A stretch of 64,000 nucleotides of DNA from Cladocopium goreaui (GCA_947184155.2 CAMXCT020001441.1:1-64000), one strand, 5' to 3'. Shown: positions 47,024 through 58,879, counted from the stretch's first letter. Numbers and translations: made by a program. Notes: generated from the letters alone by a model not told the origin.

Positions 47024-47858
47024 GGGCTGGTGGCAACTGAAGTGCATTTGGAGGCCTGGGCGGTCTGGGGAATGGACCACACCATGGAGATTTAACCCAG
47101 TAAAAGGGGGGATTAAACCAGCAAGAATGAGGGTTACACCAACAATAACGGGGACTCAAGTCGCAAAACATAGGATGTTAACCAACAAACATGGGGATTC
47201 AAGTCCCACCAGGATGGGTAAGTTGACCTGCGTTTAACATATCAAACACATATCAAAAACACATTGGGTCAGTTGATTCGGATAACATGGTGACCTGATG
47301 AAAATTGCCCCGGTGACCGACTCCAGGGTAGTTTGGACCATGGTAGAGCTCACCTTGCCCTCGTTCCCCTTTCTCCATTCTTTCGAAAACAGATGCTCAA
47401 GTTGGAAGACAGAACAATTTCATGCAACTCAACTTACTCAGATCAATCTCTTGAATTAAACTCAGGACTTTGTCTTTTTTCTTTTGCAACCCTTCCATCT
47501 CTACAAAAAAACATGCTTCCCAGCCCCAGGCGACAAATCGCCCCAGCCAACCCCTTGAATCTGGCCCCAAGTCCAGGTCGATTCTCGATACACCAACTAC
47601 TCGGGCTGCAACTTCTGCACTGGCACTGATCCCTTCACACGCAGCTAGGCTGTGGCACTTGTGGGTTTCTCCGATGGGATCCAAAGGGGCACCGGAAGAT
47701 GGGGAAGATGATGTGAGAAACCCAGACTGGTTTGAGGTTTTCCTCGTAATCTTCGGACCATTGGGATGTTCTGGGCGCTGTTGCACTTGTGACGAAGATC
47801 AGCAAACTATCAACTTCAGGGACTTCAAATGTTCGGTGCGGTGGATGCTCCGAAATGG
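47024..47858 (+). CDS. Three in-phase exons of an unrecognised gene (47024-47053, 47577-47627, 47820-47858)
   Basis: Each starts after AG|G and each length is a multiple of three (30, 51, 39 nt), with GC, GA and GC donors. They read GLVATEVHLE, VDSRYTNYSGCNFCTGT and GLQMFGAVDAPKW. An alternative single-frame ORF (47470-48060) crosses these but includes obvious intron-like sequence, so I prefer the spliced reading. A further possible exon follows near 47920-47965 (AGTYVCDAWRFLDDP). No family recognised. Confidence 0.45.
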
Positions 47859-48249
47859 GCCGAAATGGGCATTGGGTGATGTTTCTTTAAGTGACAGCCA
47901 TCAGGTAAGCCTTGCGAGGCTGGCACCTATGTTTGCGATGCTTGGCGATTCCTTGATGATCCCTGATGTTGGTATATCTTGGTTATTCTTGGTTATTGGG
48001 CTGGAGTCTGTCATATTTTTTTTTTGTTGTGTGGATTCTTCCATTAGTTTACCTGGGTGAGTAAACTGGTTGCTAGTTTTGGAGCATTTGATATGGCTCA
48101 AAATCACGAAACCATGGGGATCACATTTTTTTCTCGCTCTCTTTATAGATTCCATCCCAAGTTGAATGGGTCGATCCCGAAACTGGATGCTGATCCTCAC
48201 TTAGCCGGCACCAGTGGGACTTGGGCACCAGCTGGATGTTGTCACCAAT

Positions 48250-48834
48250 GACTTGCTAGAAATGGGTGGTATGAGCAGTTGAGGCTACTTTTATGGCTAT
48301 AACAATGGTATTTTTTGCCCCAGAAGTTGGTATATAACCTCTATATACCCCTATAACATCCTGTAATTATGCTGATATATCCAGTTACTACTGGAACTGA
48401 AACTGCACTTCCAAGCACTTGGAAGTTTGTTCTGATTTTTGCTTATGACATCAGTTGAAATGAGCCCCTCACACTGTTCTGCTGAGGATTGCATGAATTT
48501 CCTGAACCCCAAAGGATGTGACCGTCGTTTCGCAGCTTGCCTGTTGACAGGTGGAATAACTGATACTGCATGAAACTTATCCCAAAGGAAAAGGATTTTC
48601 TTTTGACAAAATCGGAGAATACGAGTTCTGCTTCCTATATATATATGTATACATATATTGGTTGGTCATTTGTTGTCACTAGGGGAAATTGCATGCCATG
48701 CTGTAGATAATTTGTACGTCACGGTGGCTTCCTTGCCAGAAAAGGAGTTTTCTACTCGAAACTAACTAGTCTCGATCGTGTTTTTTCCCGAGAGCGCCTG
48801 CGAAGGGTTCTTCGTAAAAAAGCAGCCGTTATAC
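48250..48834. other. Non-coding spacer before the satellite block
   Basis: No splice-framed exon or clear repeat seen, apart from a short ATATATGTATAC tract near 48638. Confidence 0.5.
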
Positions 48835-49433
48835 TAGATCTTCACACCTTCACACCTGCAGATCTAGATCTTCACACCTTCACACCTGCAGATCTAGATC
48901 TTCACACCTTCGCACCTGCAGATCTAGATCTTCACACCTTCGCACCTGCAGATCTACATCTTCACACCTTCACACCTGCAGATCTAGATCTTCACACCTT
49001 TACACCTGCAGATCTAGATCTTCACACCTTCGCACCTGCAGATCTAGATCTTCACACCTTCGCACCTGCAGATCTACATCTTCACACTCTCACATCTGCC
49101 GATCTACATCTTCACACCTTCACATCTGCTGATCTACATCTTCACACCTTCACACCTGCAGATCTAGATCTTCAGACCTTCACACCTGCAGATCTAGATC
49201 TTCACACCCTCACATCTGCAGATCTAGATCTTCACACCTTCACACCTGCAGATCTAGATCTTCACATCCTCACACCTGCAGATCTAGATCTTCACACACT
49301 CACATCTGCAGATCTACATCTTCACACCTTCACACCTGCAGATCTAGATCTTCACACCCTCACACCTGCAGATCTAGATCTTCACACCCTCACACCTGCA
49401 GATCTAGATCTTCACACCTTCACATCTGCAGAT
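48835..49433. repeat. 30-bp satellite, about 20 copies
   Basis: Unit ttcacacctt/cacacctgca/gatctagatc (30 bp). Nearly every unit contains CTGCAG directly overlapping AGATCT. Units differ by single substitutions (acctt/accct, cacacc/cacatc/cgcacc, agatc/acatc). There are no spacers, so it is not a CRISPR array. Confidence 0.95.
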
Positions 49434-49496
49434 CTCCTTTCGCTCTTCTTCTATTCTCTCTTAAGGCGGGGGCGGTGCCGCCGGAGCGCCACGAAA

Positions 49497-50127
49497 CGCA
49501 ACCCTTTCGCACGAAATGGACGTTGGACGTCCAAAACCTAGGAAAAATTGCGACTTTGAAGCGTCCCGCGCAACCCTTTCGCACGAAATGGACGTTGGAC
49601 GTCAAAAACTGAGGAAAAATTGCGACTTTGAAGCGTCCCGCGCAACCCTTACGCACGAAATGGACGTTGGACGTCAAAAACTGAGGAAAAATTGCGACTT
49701 TGAAGTGTCGCGCGCAACCCTTTCGCACGAAATGGACGTTGGACGTCAAAAACTGAGGAAAAATTGCGACTTTGAGGTGTCAATCGCGACCCTTACGCAC
49801 GAAATGGACGTTGGACGTCAAAAACTGAGAAAAATTGCGACTTTGAGGTGTCAATCGCAACCCTTACGCACGAAATGGACGTTGGACGTCAAAAACTGAG
49901 AAAAATTGCGACTTTGAGTTGTCAATCGCAACCCTTACGCACGAAATGGACGTTGGACGCCAAAAACTGAGGAAAAATTGCGACTTCGAGGTGTCAATCG
50001 CAACCCTTACGCACGAAATGGACGTTGGACGTCAAAAACTGAGGAAAAATTGCGACTTTGAGTTGTCAATCGCAACCCTTACGCACGAAATGGACGTTGC
50101 ACGTCAAAAACTGAAGAAAAAATGCGA
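49497..50127. repeat. 72-bp satellite, nine units, first array
   Basis: Unit contains cgcacgaaatggacgttgga then cgtcaaaaactgaggaaaaa. Spacing is 72 bp, with two 71-bp units after 49799. Because 72 is a multiple of three, a 24-residue periodic ORF runs until the 71-bp units break it. That pattern argues against protein selection. Confidence 0.92.
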
Positions 50128-50143
50128 TGGACGTTTTCGTTTC

Positions 50144-50328
50144 TGTACAAGTGTCTGTGTGTAAAAGCGTCTGTGTGTAAAAGCGTTTGTGTGTGAAAGC
50201 GTGTGTGCGTGTGTAAAACGTATCTGCGTGTAGAAGCGTCTGTGTGTAAAACCGTCTGTGTGTAAAAGCTTTTGTGTGTAAAAGCGTCTGTGTGTAAAAG
50301 CGTTCGTGTGTAAAAGATTTTGTGTGTA
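50144..50328. repeat. 16-bp satellite (AAAAGCGTCTGTGTGT), first array
   Basis: Variants of aaaagcgtctgtgtgt. The minus strand gives long His/Thr/Gln/Phe-rich frames that are artefacts of the repeat. Confidence 0.92.
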
Positions 50329-50863
50329 CTTTGACCGCACGACATGGAACTGTTAGAGATTGAGGGTGACAATGCTTGCTAGTGTATCCGTGCTAGGACG
50401 TGCGGAGCTTGGTTCGTTTGGTGTGGTAATCTGTGTGGGAATTGATACGTTCATAGTGAGCTTCACTGTTCAGTTTGCATGTCTATGCGACAATGATTTT
50501 TGCTTGTCAAACGCAGGAGTCGTGGTCTCAGGCTTCGAACAACACATTCTTTGCATTGAATTGTCCGAGTGTGTAGCAGGTTAGTGCATGAAGTTGTAGA
50601 AGTTACCAAGTACCTCTTTCCTGGGCTCAGACGTGGACGTAGAGACAAGATGCATTGTGCACAGAGTGAACATCCATATTCTTATATGTACGCTGAATGT
50701 TCGTGAAACAAGTGACGATTGGCAAACGGGTATCTGTAACATTTCTTGCACTTCTCGAGGTTTCTGTAGGGGCTGTCCGTGAGATCTCGAGAATTGCATT
50801 GTGACAATGTCAGTGTTTGTTTACGATGCAGTGGATCTATGTAAGTATAGCACGAAAAAAATA
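50329..50863. repeat. 0.53-kb tail, first copy of a long duplication
   Basis: Almost identical to 51730-52264, at an offset of 1401 bp; the only difference I saw is near the end (gtaagtat against gtaatgtat). Its right end (gagatctcgagaattgcatt) is also in the 0.8-kb repeats at 52182, 52981 and 53794, and more distantly at 55069. Confidence 0.9.
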
Positions 50864-50963
50864 NNNNNNNNNNNNNNNNNNNNNNNNNNNNNNNNNNNNN
50901 NNNNNNNNNNNNNNNNNNNNNNNNNNNNNNNNNNNNNNNNNNNNNNNNNNNNNNNNNNNNNNN
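50864..50963. other. Assembly gap of 100 N
   Basis: Exactly 100 N, the usual placeholder for a gap of unknown size. It interrupts the satellite block, so copy numbers and order here are unreliable. Confidence 0.99.
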
Positions 50964-51292
50964 GAAATGGACGTTGGACGTCAAAAACTGAGAAAAAATT
51001 GCGAAAAAAGGTGTCCCCGGGCAATCCTTTCGCACGAAATGGACGTTGAACGTCAAAAACTGTGGAAAAATTGCGAAAAAAGGTGTCACTCTGCAACCCT
51101 TTCGCACGAAATGGACGTTGGACGTCAAAAACTGAGGAAAAATTGCGAAAAAAGGTGTCCCCGGGCAATCCTTTCGCACGAAATGGACGTTGAACGTCAA
51201 AAACTGTGGAAAAATTGCGAAAAAAGGTGTCACTCTGCAACCCTTTCGCACGAAATGGACGTTGGACGTCAAAAACTGAGGAAAAATTGCGA
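50964..51292. repeat. 72-bp satellite, second array (variant units)
   Basis: Same gaaatggacgttg core as the first array, but the spacer reads gcgaaaaaaggtgtcc and alternates between a CCCGGGC and a CACTCTGC form, giving a two-unit higher-order pattern. Confidence 0.9.
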
Positions 51293-51308
51293 TGGACGCT
51301 TTCGTTTC

Positions 51309-51725
51309 TGTACAAGTGTCTGTGTGTAAAAGCGTCTGTGTGTAAAAGCGTTTGTGTGTGAAAGCGTCTGTGCGTGTGTAAAAAGCATCTGCGTGCAAAA
51401 GCGTCTGTGTGTAAAAGCGTTCGTGTGTCAACGCGTCTGTGTGTAAAAGCGTTTGTGTGAAAGCGTGTAAAAGCGTTTGTGTGTGAAAGCGTGTGTGCGT
51501 GTGTAAAACGCATCTGCGTGTAGAAGCGTCTGTGTGTAAAACCGTCTGTGTGTAAAAGCTTTTGTGTGTAAAAGCGTCTGTATGTACAAGCGTCTGTGTG
51601 TAAAAGCGTCTGTGTGTAAAAGCGTTTGTGTGTAAAGGCTTTTGTGTGTCAAAGCGTCTGTGTGTCAAAGTGTGTTTGTGTAAAAGCACCATGTGTAAAA
51701 GCGTTTGTGTGTAAAAGATTTTGTG
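51309..51725. repeat. 16-bp satellite, second array
   Basis: About 25 imperfect copies of aaaagcgtctgtgtgt, between the second 72-bp array and the second tail copy. Confidence 0.92.
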
Positions 51726-51729
51726 TGTA

Positions 51730-52264
51730 CTTTAACCGCACGACATGGAACTGTTAGAGATTGAGGGTGACAATGCTTGCTAGTGTATCCGTGCTAGGAC
51801 GTGCGGAGCTTGGTTCGTTTGGTGTGGTAATCTGTGTGGGAATTGATACGTTCATAGTGAGCTTCACTGTTCAGTTTGCATGTCTATGCGACAATGATTT
51901 TTGCTTGTCAAACGCAGGAGTCGTGGTCTCAGGCTTCGAACAACACATTCTTTGCATTGAATTGTCCGAGTGTGTAGCAGGTTAGTGCATGAAGTTGTAG
52001 AAGTTACCAAGTACCTCTTTCCTGGGCTCAGACGTGGACGTAGAGACAAGATGCATTGTGCACAGAGTGAACATCCATATTCTTATATGTACGCTGAATG
52101 TTCGTGAAACAAGTGACGATTGGCAAACGGGTATCTGTAACATTTCTTGCACTTCTCGAGGTTTCTGTAGGGGCTGTCCGTGAGATCTCGAGAATTGCAT
52201 TGTGACAATGTCAGTGTTTGTTTACGATGCAGTGGATCTATGTAATGTATAGCACGAAAAAAAT
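51730..52264. repeat. 0.53-kb tail, second copy
   Basis: See the first copy at 50329-50863. Here it leads directly into the 0.8-kb tandem repeats without a gap. Confidence 0.9.
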
Positions 52265-54180
52265 ATATATGTGATGTTTTCATTGAAATGCATGAGCAGT
52301 GGACAAAAAAATACTACGGGAATCATTGTACCGTTCAATATTGCACCGTTCACTTTTGTTTTGAAATCAAGCATGTCATGGCATTGTTTTGAAATCAAGG
52401 GAATAGATATGCATGTCTCGGAATTTCTGAATGCAAAATGTTTGTTTGAAGTCACGCACCCGTGACGTTTGTGGACGTTTTGTGGTCGCTGTTTCATTTG
52501 CTGACGGGAACGTCTGTGCGAATGGAGCATGGGACCGCGTCATCCGCGTCGTCCAATGCTGTGGAAATTCGGATGCAGAGGCATTGCGAGATGATGCAAG
52601 ATGGTGTTGCCGAGCTGCTGCGTTTTTTGTTACCGAGCTTTGTTAAACTAGTTTTTTGTTGATGCGTTCAGCGTTCAGTTTGCAGGTCTCTGCGACAGTG
52701 GTTCCTTGCCATGTCAAACTCATGAGTGGTGGTCTCAGTTTGGAAGTCAGAGAACAAATGCTTTGCAGTGGATTGTGCAACTCTGCAGCGACAAGCATAG
52801 TTTACCTCTTTATCTCTTTCCTGGGCTCAGACGTGAACGTAGAGACAAGATGCATTGTGCACGGAGTGAACATCTATATTCTTATATGTACGCTGAATGT
52901 TCGAGAAACAAGTGACGATTGGCCAACATGTATCTTTAACATTTCTTGCACTTCTCGAGGTTTCTGTAGGGGCTGTCTGTGAGATCTCGAGAATTGCATT
53001 GTGACAATGTCAGTGTTTGTTTACGATGCAGTGGATCTATGTGATGTATAGCACGAAAAAAATATATGTGATGTTTTCATTGAAATGCATGGGCAGTGGA
53101 CAAAAAAATGATACGGGAATCATTGTACCGTTCAATTTTGTACCGTTCAATTTTGTTTCGAAATCAAGCATGTCATGGCATTGTTTTGAAAGCAAGCGAA
53201 CAAATATGCATGTCTCGGAATTTCTGAATGCAAAATGTTTGTTTGAAGTCACGCACCCGTGACGTTTGTGGACGTTTTGTGGTCGCTGTTTCATTTGCTG
53301 AAGGGAATGTTTGCTGAGGGGAATGTCTGTGCGAATGGAGCATGCGACCGCGTCATCCGCGTCGTCCGATGCCGTGGAACTTCGGATGCAGAGGCATTGC
53401 GAGATGATGCAAGATGGTGTTGCCCAGCTGCTGAGTTTTTTGTTACCAAGCTTTGTTAGACTAGTTTTTTGTTGATGCGTTCAGCCTTCAGTTTGCAGGT
53501 CTCTGCGACAGTGGTTCTTTGCCATGTCAAACTCATGAGTGGTGTTCTCAGTTTGGAAGTCAGAGAACAAATGCTTTGCAGTGGATTGTGCAACTTTGCA
53601 GCGACAAGCATAGTTTACCTCTTTATCTCTTTCCTGGGCTCAGAGGTGAACGTAGAGACAAGATGCATTGTGCACGGAGTGAACATCTATATTCTTATAT
53701 GTACGCTGAATGTTCGAGAAACAAGTGACGATTGGCCAACAGGTATCTGTAACATATCTTGCACTTCTCGAGGTTTCTGTAGGGGCTGTCTGTGAGATCT
53801 CGAGAATTGCATTGTGACAATGTCAGTGTTTGTTTACGATGCAGTGGATCTATGTGATGTATAGCACAAAAAAAAAATATGTGATGTTTTCATTGAAATG
53901 CATGAGCAGTGGACAAAAAATGATATTGGAATCATTGTACCGTTCAATTTTGTACCGTTCAATTTTGTTTTGAAATCAAGCATGTCATGGCATTGTTTTG
54001 AAAGCAAGCGAACAAATATGCATGTCTCGGAATTTCTGAATGCAAAATGTTTGGTTGAAGTCACGCACCCGTGAAGTTTGTGGACGTTTTGTGGTCGCTG
54101 TTTCGTTTGCTGAAGGGAATGTCTGTGCGAATGGAGCATGCGACCGCGTCATCCGCGTCGTCCGATGCCGTGGAACTTCG
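52182..54180. repeat. 0.8-kb tandem repeat, two full copies and a partial third
   Basis: Boundaries by the shared gagatctcgagaattgcatt: 52182-52980 (799 bp), 52981-53793 (813 bp), and 53794 to about 54180, where the third copy changes into unique sequence containing a short ORF. Copies differ by point changes and small indels. Confidence 0.9.
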
Positions 54181-54400
54181 GTTGCAGGAGCTGCGTAGCA
54201 GTGCTGTGACCAGGGGTCGTGAATGGCTACAGGATGCCCTGGCAAAAATTTCTGTAATGGAGCTTCGCAAAATGGCACAGGCTCGGAATGTTGGCCGTGG
54301 ACCGGACAAGAAGTGGTTTGCGGTTGAAGAGCTGCGCGCTCGATTGCTGGATGTCTTGGCACCTCCAACGCAGGTCCGGTGGGGCAGACTAGGATTGTGA
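54127..54400 (+). CDS. Possible small protein with an SAP/HeH-like helical segment
   Basis: ORF in the divergent end of the third 0.8-kb repeat. It begins at an internal ATG (MSVRMEHATASSASSDAVEL) and continues into SVMELRKMAQARNVGRGP, then FAVEELRARLLDVLAPP and a stop at 54398-54400. The second part looks like two short helices of an SAP/HeH-type fold. The first part is also encoded, with a different ending, in the other two repeat copies (near 52519 and 53335). It could be a gene fragment captured by the repeat. No splice evidence. Confidence 0.4.
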
Positions 54401-54528
54401 CGAAAGTTGCATGTTTGTCACATGGTGCAATGTTGTAGGATGATTGTTGTTTTGTGGTGGCAGTGTGTCGGATGCCGTGGGTGGAGGAGGCATCGGCTGT
54501 CAAATTGGAAGAACTTCGCCAGATGGTG

Positions 54529-54785
54529 ATAATGCAAGACAATGCAAGATGCTGCAAGATGGTGTAAGAGAATGTGAGGCAATGCAAGATGATGCAAGAC
54601 GCTGCAAGACAATGCAAGACGATGCAAGATGATGTAAGACCATGCAAGACGATGCAAGGCGATGCAAGGCGATGCAAGATGATGCAATATGATGCAAGAG
54701 GATGCAAGATGATGCGAGATGATGCAAGATGATGCAAGACAAAGCAATATGATTGAAGGTTGTGCAAGACGATGCAAGATGATGT
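54529..54785. repeat. GATGCAAGA/CAATGCAAGA decamer array
   Basis: About 25 imperfect copies of gatgcaagat. Minus-strand frames across it are Ser/His/Leu-rich artefacts. Confidence 0.9.
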
Positions 54786-55801
54786 GTTACTTCCAAAATA
54801 ACACGAAATGACGTATGTTATACACACCATCATGGTACCGAGCTTTTTTGTGCCATTTGCGTGGAATTTTGCATAATAAAATGAATTATCATGTGTCATA
54901 CACGGCATCATGGTACCGAGCTGTTTTGTCCCATTTATGGGAAAATTTCCAGAAGAAAATGAAATGACATATGTCAGACATGGCATCATGTTTGTGAAAT
55001 ACCAGGGATCGACAAACAAATATCTTCAACATGTGTTGCATCTCTTGAGGTCTCTGTGGGGGCTGTCCGTGAGATCTCGAGACTTGCATAGTGATCATGC
55101 CAATGTTCGTTTGTGATGTAGTGGATCTATGTGTTTTGTTTTCATTGATATGCATGAGCAGCGGGACAAATTTGTAGGATGATGGTTGTTTTGTGGTGGC
55201 GGTGTGTCGGATGCTGTAGGTGGACGAAGCATCGGCTGCCAAATTGGAAGAACTTCGCCTTGGAAGCAGCTTGTGGGAGCTGGAAGCAGCTTGTGGGAGC
55301 TGGAAGGCTTGCATACCGAGTGACACATGGAACTGAGTGCAACTGGCACAAATTAATCTGTAGCAGTGTTCGTCTGGAGAGACTGTTCGTGACGAACATG
55401 CAAAACCAGTAGCCAACTGTTGTTTGTCTGTAAAGTTTTTTTTTTCCATCCTGTAGGGACATCGGAGAAATGCAGTGAAACAGGTGTCATCCTTGCCATC
55501 ATGATATCGAACTTGCTATTGTGGAATCATTCACAGCATTCTTGCACGGACTTCTAGATTCTCTTGGATGCCATGGTACGGAGCCTTTGTTTGCCCACCT
55601 GTGTTGGCAACTGAGGTCATCCACGGCATCATGGTGCCGAACTTATTTTGTATCTCAAAGAGCGGATGCCTTGCATTGGATTGTGCGTTGATCATGGTAC
55701 TGAGCCTGGTCTTGTGCACTTTTGCGATTTTTTTAGCATTTCCATTGCAACTATGTTTGCGCACCTTTGTTTGCAACTGAGGTCACCCAGTGGTGCCGCG
55801 C

Positions 55802-56343
55802 TTTGTGAGCGTCTCTGTGTAAAAGTCTCTGTGGAAGCGTCTGTGTGTAAACGTGTTTGTGTGTAAAAGCGTCTGTGTGTAAAAGGGTCTGTGTGGAAAA
55901 GCGTCTGTGTGTAAAAGTGTCTGAGTGTAAAAGCGTCTGTGTGTAAAAGCGCCTGTATGTAAAAGTGTTTGCGTGTAAAAGCGTCCGTGTGTAAAAGCTT
56001 CTGTGTGTAAAAGTGTTTGTGTGTAAAAGCGTCTGTGTGTAAAAGGGTCCGTGTGGAAAAGCGTCTGTGTCTGTGTGCAAAAGCGTCTGTGTGTAAAAGC
56101 GTTTGTGTGTGAAAGTGTGTGTGCGTCTGTAAAAAGGCATCTGCATGTAAAAGCGTGTGTGTGTAAAAGAGTCTGTGTATAAAAGCGTCTGTGTGTTAAA
56201 GTGTTTTCGTGTAAAAGTCTCTGTGTGGAAATGCGTCTGTGTGTGTGTGCATGAAAAACGTCTCTGTGTGAAAGCGTCTGTGTGTAAAAGTGTTTATGTG
56301 TAAAAGATTCTGTGTGTAAAAGTGTCTCTGTATAAAAGCGTCG
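55802..56343. repeat. 16-bp satellite, third array
   Basis: More diverged copies of aaaagcgtctgtgtgt (also aaaagtgtttgtgtgt), without the 72-bp units or tail beside it. Confidence 0.9.
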
Positions 56344-56520
56344 CGTTTCTTCGCGTTCACGGAATGATGGTGCCGCGCCTTTTTCCGCAATGTGTGTGGG
56401 AATTACCATAATAAAATGAGATAGCACATGTCATTCGCAGACTCATGGCACTGAGCCTCCTGTGCACTTTTGTTGCTCACATTACATTTCTTCATGTTTT
56501 CTTTCTACCCCCCCCTTTCA

Positions 56521-56549
56521 TTCTCTCTCTCTCTCTCTTGCTTTCTCTT

Positions 56550-56586
<37 letters not shown>

Positions 56587-56600
56587 TTATCTCTGCCCCC
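56521..56600. repeat. (CT)n microsatellite
   Basis: Interrupted CT dinucleotide run. Confidence 0.95.
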
Positions 56601-56870
56601 TCTTTCTCTCTGTGGTTGCAAGACACATGTCATCTGATGCCCTTTACCAAATATTCTCTTCTTGATCAATCTTACTTTTTTCACACCATATCTTTCACAC
56701 TATTCACCGACTATCTTTTACGACTACCATCCTCAGAGCTGCTTGAAAAACATTTTTTTCGCTCTCGGGCCAACCGTCGTCTAGTTGTTCTTCCCACTGC
56801 CATGGTTGAGGGTCTCCTTACCAGAGAGGGAGTTGTCCACAGGGGCCTGGCGAAAGTCACCCGGCCGAGG

Positions 56871-56939
56871 TAGGAATGGAGACCGTGGTCCATGAGTTTG
56901 TTCACGATGTGACCGAGGAGTGTAAAGATACGCTGGAGG
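56871..56939 (+). CDS. Exon of an unrecognised gene (start of the right-hand gene region)
   Basis: After CCGAG|G it reads VGMETVVHEFVHDVTEECKD then TLE to a GA donor at 56940 (69 nt, 23 codons). It could extend a little further in frame (EQRGMVES). Acidic and probably helical. A possible next exon starts at 57196 (EVCGHVRYSKWCNLC), whose His/Trp/Cys spacing recalls retroelement integrase-type segments, but that is too short to call. Confidence 0.45.
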
Positions 56940-58107
56940 AGCAGCGCGGAATGGTCGAAAGTGGTGATCCAATCAGTTCCAAGTGCGTGTTGTCTCTGTG
57001 GTGTTCTGGGATTTCCCCAAATAAGGTACGACTATAGTCATAATATGAATAATATGTTACAATTATGATCAATTATGGCTAGGTTCTAGTTCTAGTAATA
57101 GTTGAGGGGGTGCAACAGTCTACAGAACAAAAGTGGCCCTGGTGGATCAGATTCTTTGGCTCAACCAACCACCAACTTTAGGGAGCGACTTGCAGGAGGT
57201 CTGTGGACACGTGCGCTACAGCAAGTGGTGTAATTTATGCCTAGCTCGGCATCAACACATCCTCAACAAGAGCACTTGCAGCGTTCTTTGGTTCGAACGG
57301 TGAGAAAGTAAGGGCACAAAGTTGAGCACCGATTTTGTTGCTTCGCAAGGTAATTCAAAGCGGAATATGGATTTTTGATGATTGTCGGATATGTTGGCTC
57401 AAAGTGTGGTCCTGAATCGAAACTCCAAGCGATTTGGAAGTAAGCACAGTCCTGTAAATGACGTCCATGTGATTTCGATATATTTGGATTCGAATAAAGA
57501 AATGCAGAGATACAGATGATACAGTTGTGGGTGTAGGATGTTGTAGGAAATTGATCTTACACAGGTCCTCATACTTTCGGTCCAACTCCCAGCATCGACT
57601 ATGGACACTTTTGGATTTGGACCCGCAGTTCTTCATAAACTGAAACTATATGTGTATCAAACACACACACACACACACGTACACACTTTATATATCTTTA
57701 TAATATATCTTAAGTATATACACATTATGTATAGATATGACATGATATACAATCATTTCCATGACGTATTATTGACACGAGACATATAGACATCATACAT
57801 CTCCGTACATAGATCTATACATTCACACACCCTCTGTCCCCCTGAATAAAATTGGCAGCGACCTCATCATCATATCCGTATCCTCTTCCCATTGGTTGAT
57901 TAGAGGCTTCTTCCCAGCAGTAACTAGGTGAGAATCAATCATATTGGATGGAGGACATATATATATATAGAAATATTATACATGAATATGTACATTGCTG
58001 TTATGTTATTTACAAACTAACAGGGTTCTTCCCAAACAGGCCCCTCTGTTTTCCTACTTTAGGACGTCATATTTCCTTCAGCGGGACTCGTTTCCGCAAA
58101 CGGTGAG

Positions 58108-58525
58108 GCAGATGCTAAGAGCTACTGTCCTGGCATTGGCTTCCCCTTGTGCACCTCCGACTCTAAGAACTACGACTGTTGGCACATGAACCTTGGGAGA
58201 AAGACGAAAGGACAGCCGGGGTCTGGAGCCAACAAGGTCCTAAGGTGGGGAAACGGTCATATTATGATGGGGGTTTAACTGAACATGGGGGGATTTCACA
58301 TGATTTTCACAGCCATTTTATGGGCATTTTACCATCACAAACGTGGGTTTACTTACGTTTGACGGATTTTGGTTGTCCAAAAATGTGGGACCTTGCCATG
58401 AATGGGAAACATGAGGTGTTGAAGCATCTTTTTTTTTTTTGGGGGGGGGGTACCGGGTATTTTCAGAGAAACCCATTTAAATAACCAAGTTCCAACAAGC
58501 AGGAGTACCTTGGTCGGCAAGACTG
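58108..58525 (+). CDS. Two possible exons, Cys-rich then EYLGRQDW
   Basis: 58108 to about 58196 follows GAG|G and reads ADAKSYCPGIGFPLCTSDSK and onward through NYDCWHMN: Cys/Gly/Trp-rich, perhaps extracellular. 58503-58525 follows CAG|G and reads EYLGRQDW to a GT donor. They may or may not belong together. An overlapping frame at the first locus (TVRQMLRATVLALASP) is also open, so the frame is uncertain. Confidence 0.35.
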
Positions 58526-58879
58526 GTGTGGATTGTGAGGCAGGTGCGGATGCACATTGTTTACATCACTGTGATATACATATATATATATATATATACA
58601 TATGTACACATAATATGTTATACAACATCTACAGCTGTACAGGTTACAGATACTTTACACATTTTACATGCGATATATATATATATATTATAAATATTTG
58701 TATATATACATTATACACTTTCTATACTATATGTTGTAGATGGATGGATTGATGAACGGAGGGACTGATGGATGAATAGATGGATGGAGAATATCCAATA
58801 AGATAGGAAAGAAATAAACAGATACCTAGATAGATTGAAAGCGATTTATGATTTCGTAAATTGATAGACTGATTTGATA

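Larger units (their letters stand above)
54401..56870. other. Repeat-rich spacer
   Basis: Holds a GATGCAAGA decamer array, diverged 0.8-kb-family fragments (for example gagatctcgagacttgcat at about 55070), a tandem pair of ttggaagcagcttgtgggagc near 55258-55305, the third 16-bp satellite array, and a (CT)n tract. No convincing exon. Confidence 0.6.

Noticed and set aside
48835-49433. CRISPR array
   Set aside because: The 30-bp units abut with no spacers, and the setting is eukaryotic.
49516-49899. 24-residue repeat protein from the 72-bp satellite
   Set aside because: The frame depends only on the 72-bp period; 71-bp units break it, and the other strand is equally open.
50682-51692. Minus-strand 336-codon His/Thr/Gln-rich frame
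   Set aside because: It is the translation of the 16-bp and 72-bp satellites and runs through the N gap.
53985-55019. Minus-strand 344-codon frame with His/Leu/Ser repeats
   Set aside because: Driven by the GATGCAAGA decamer array and the 0.8-kb repeats; no splice borders or family similarity.
57130-57180. Relict dinoflagellate spliced leader (tttggctcaa near 57158)
   Set aside because: Only about 10 bases match, with no following ATG or intron-free gene.
58503-58525. Last cullin exon (EYLGRQDW resembles the cullin EREYL-R motif)
   Set aside because: An in-phase YLERS exon at 26385 and a perfect VYNYLA-stop exon at 27269 complete the cullin 31 kb earlier.
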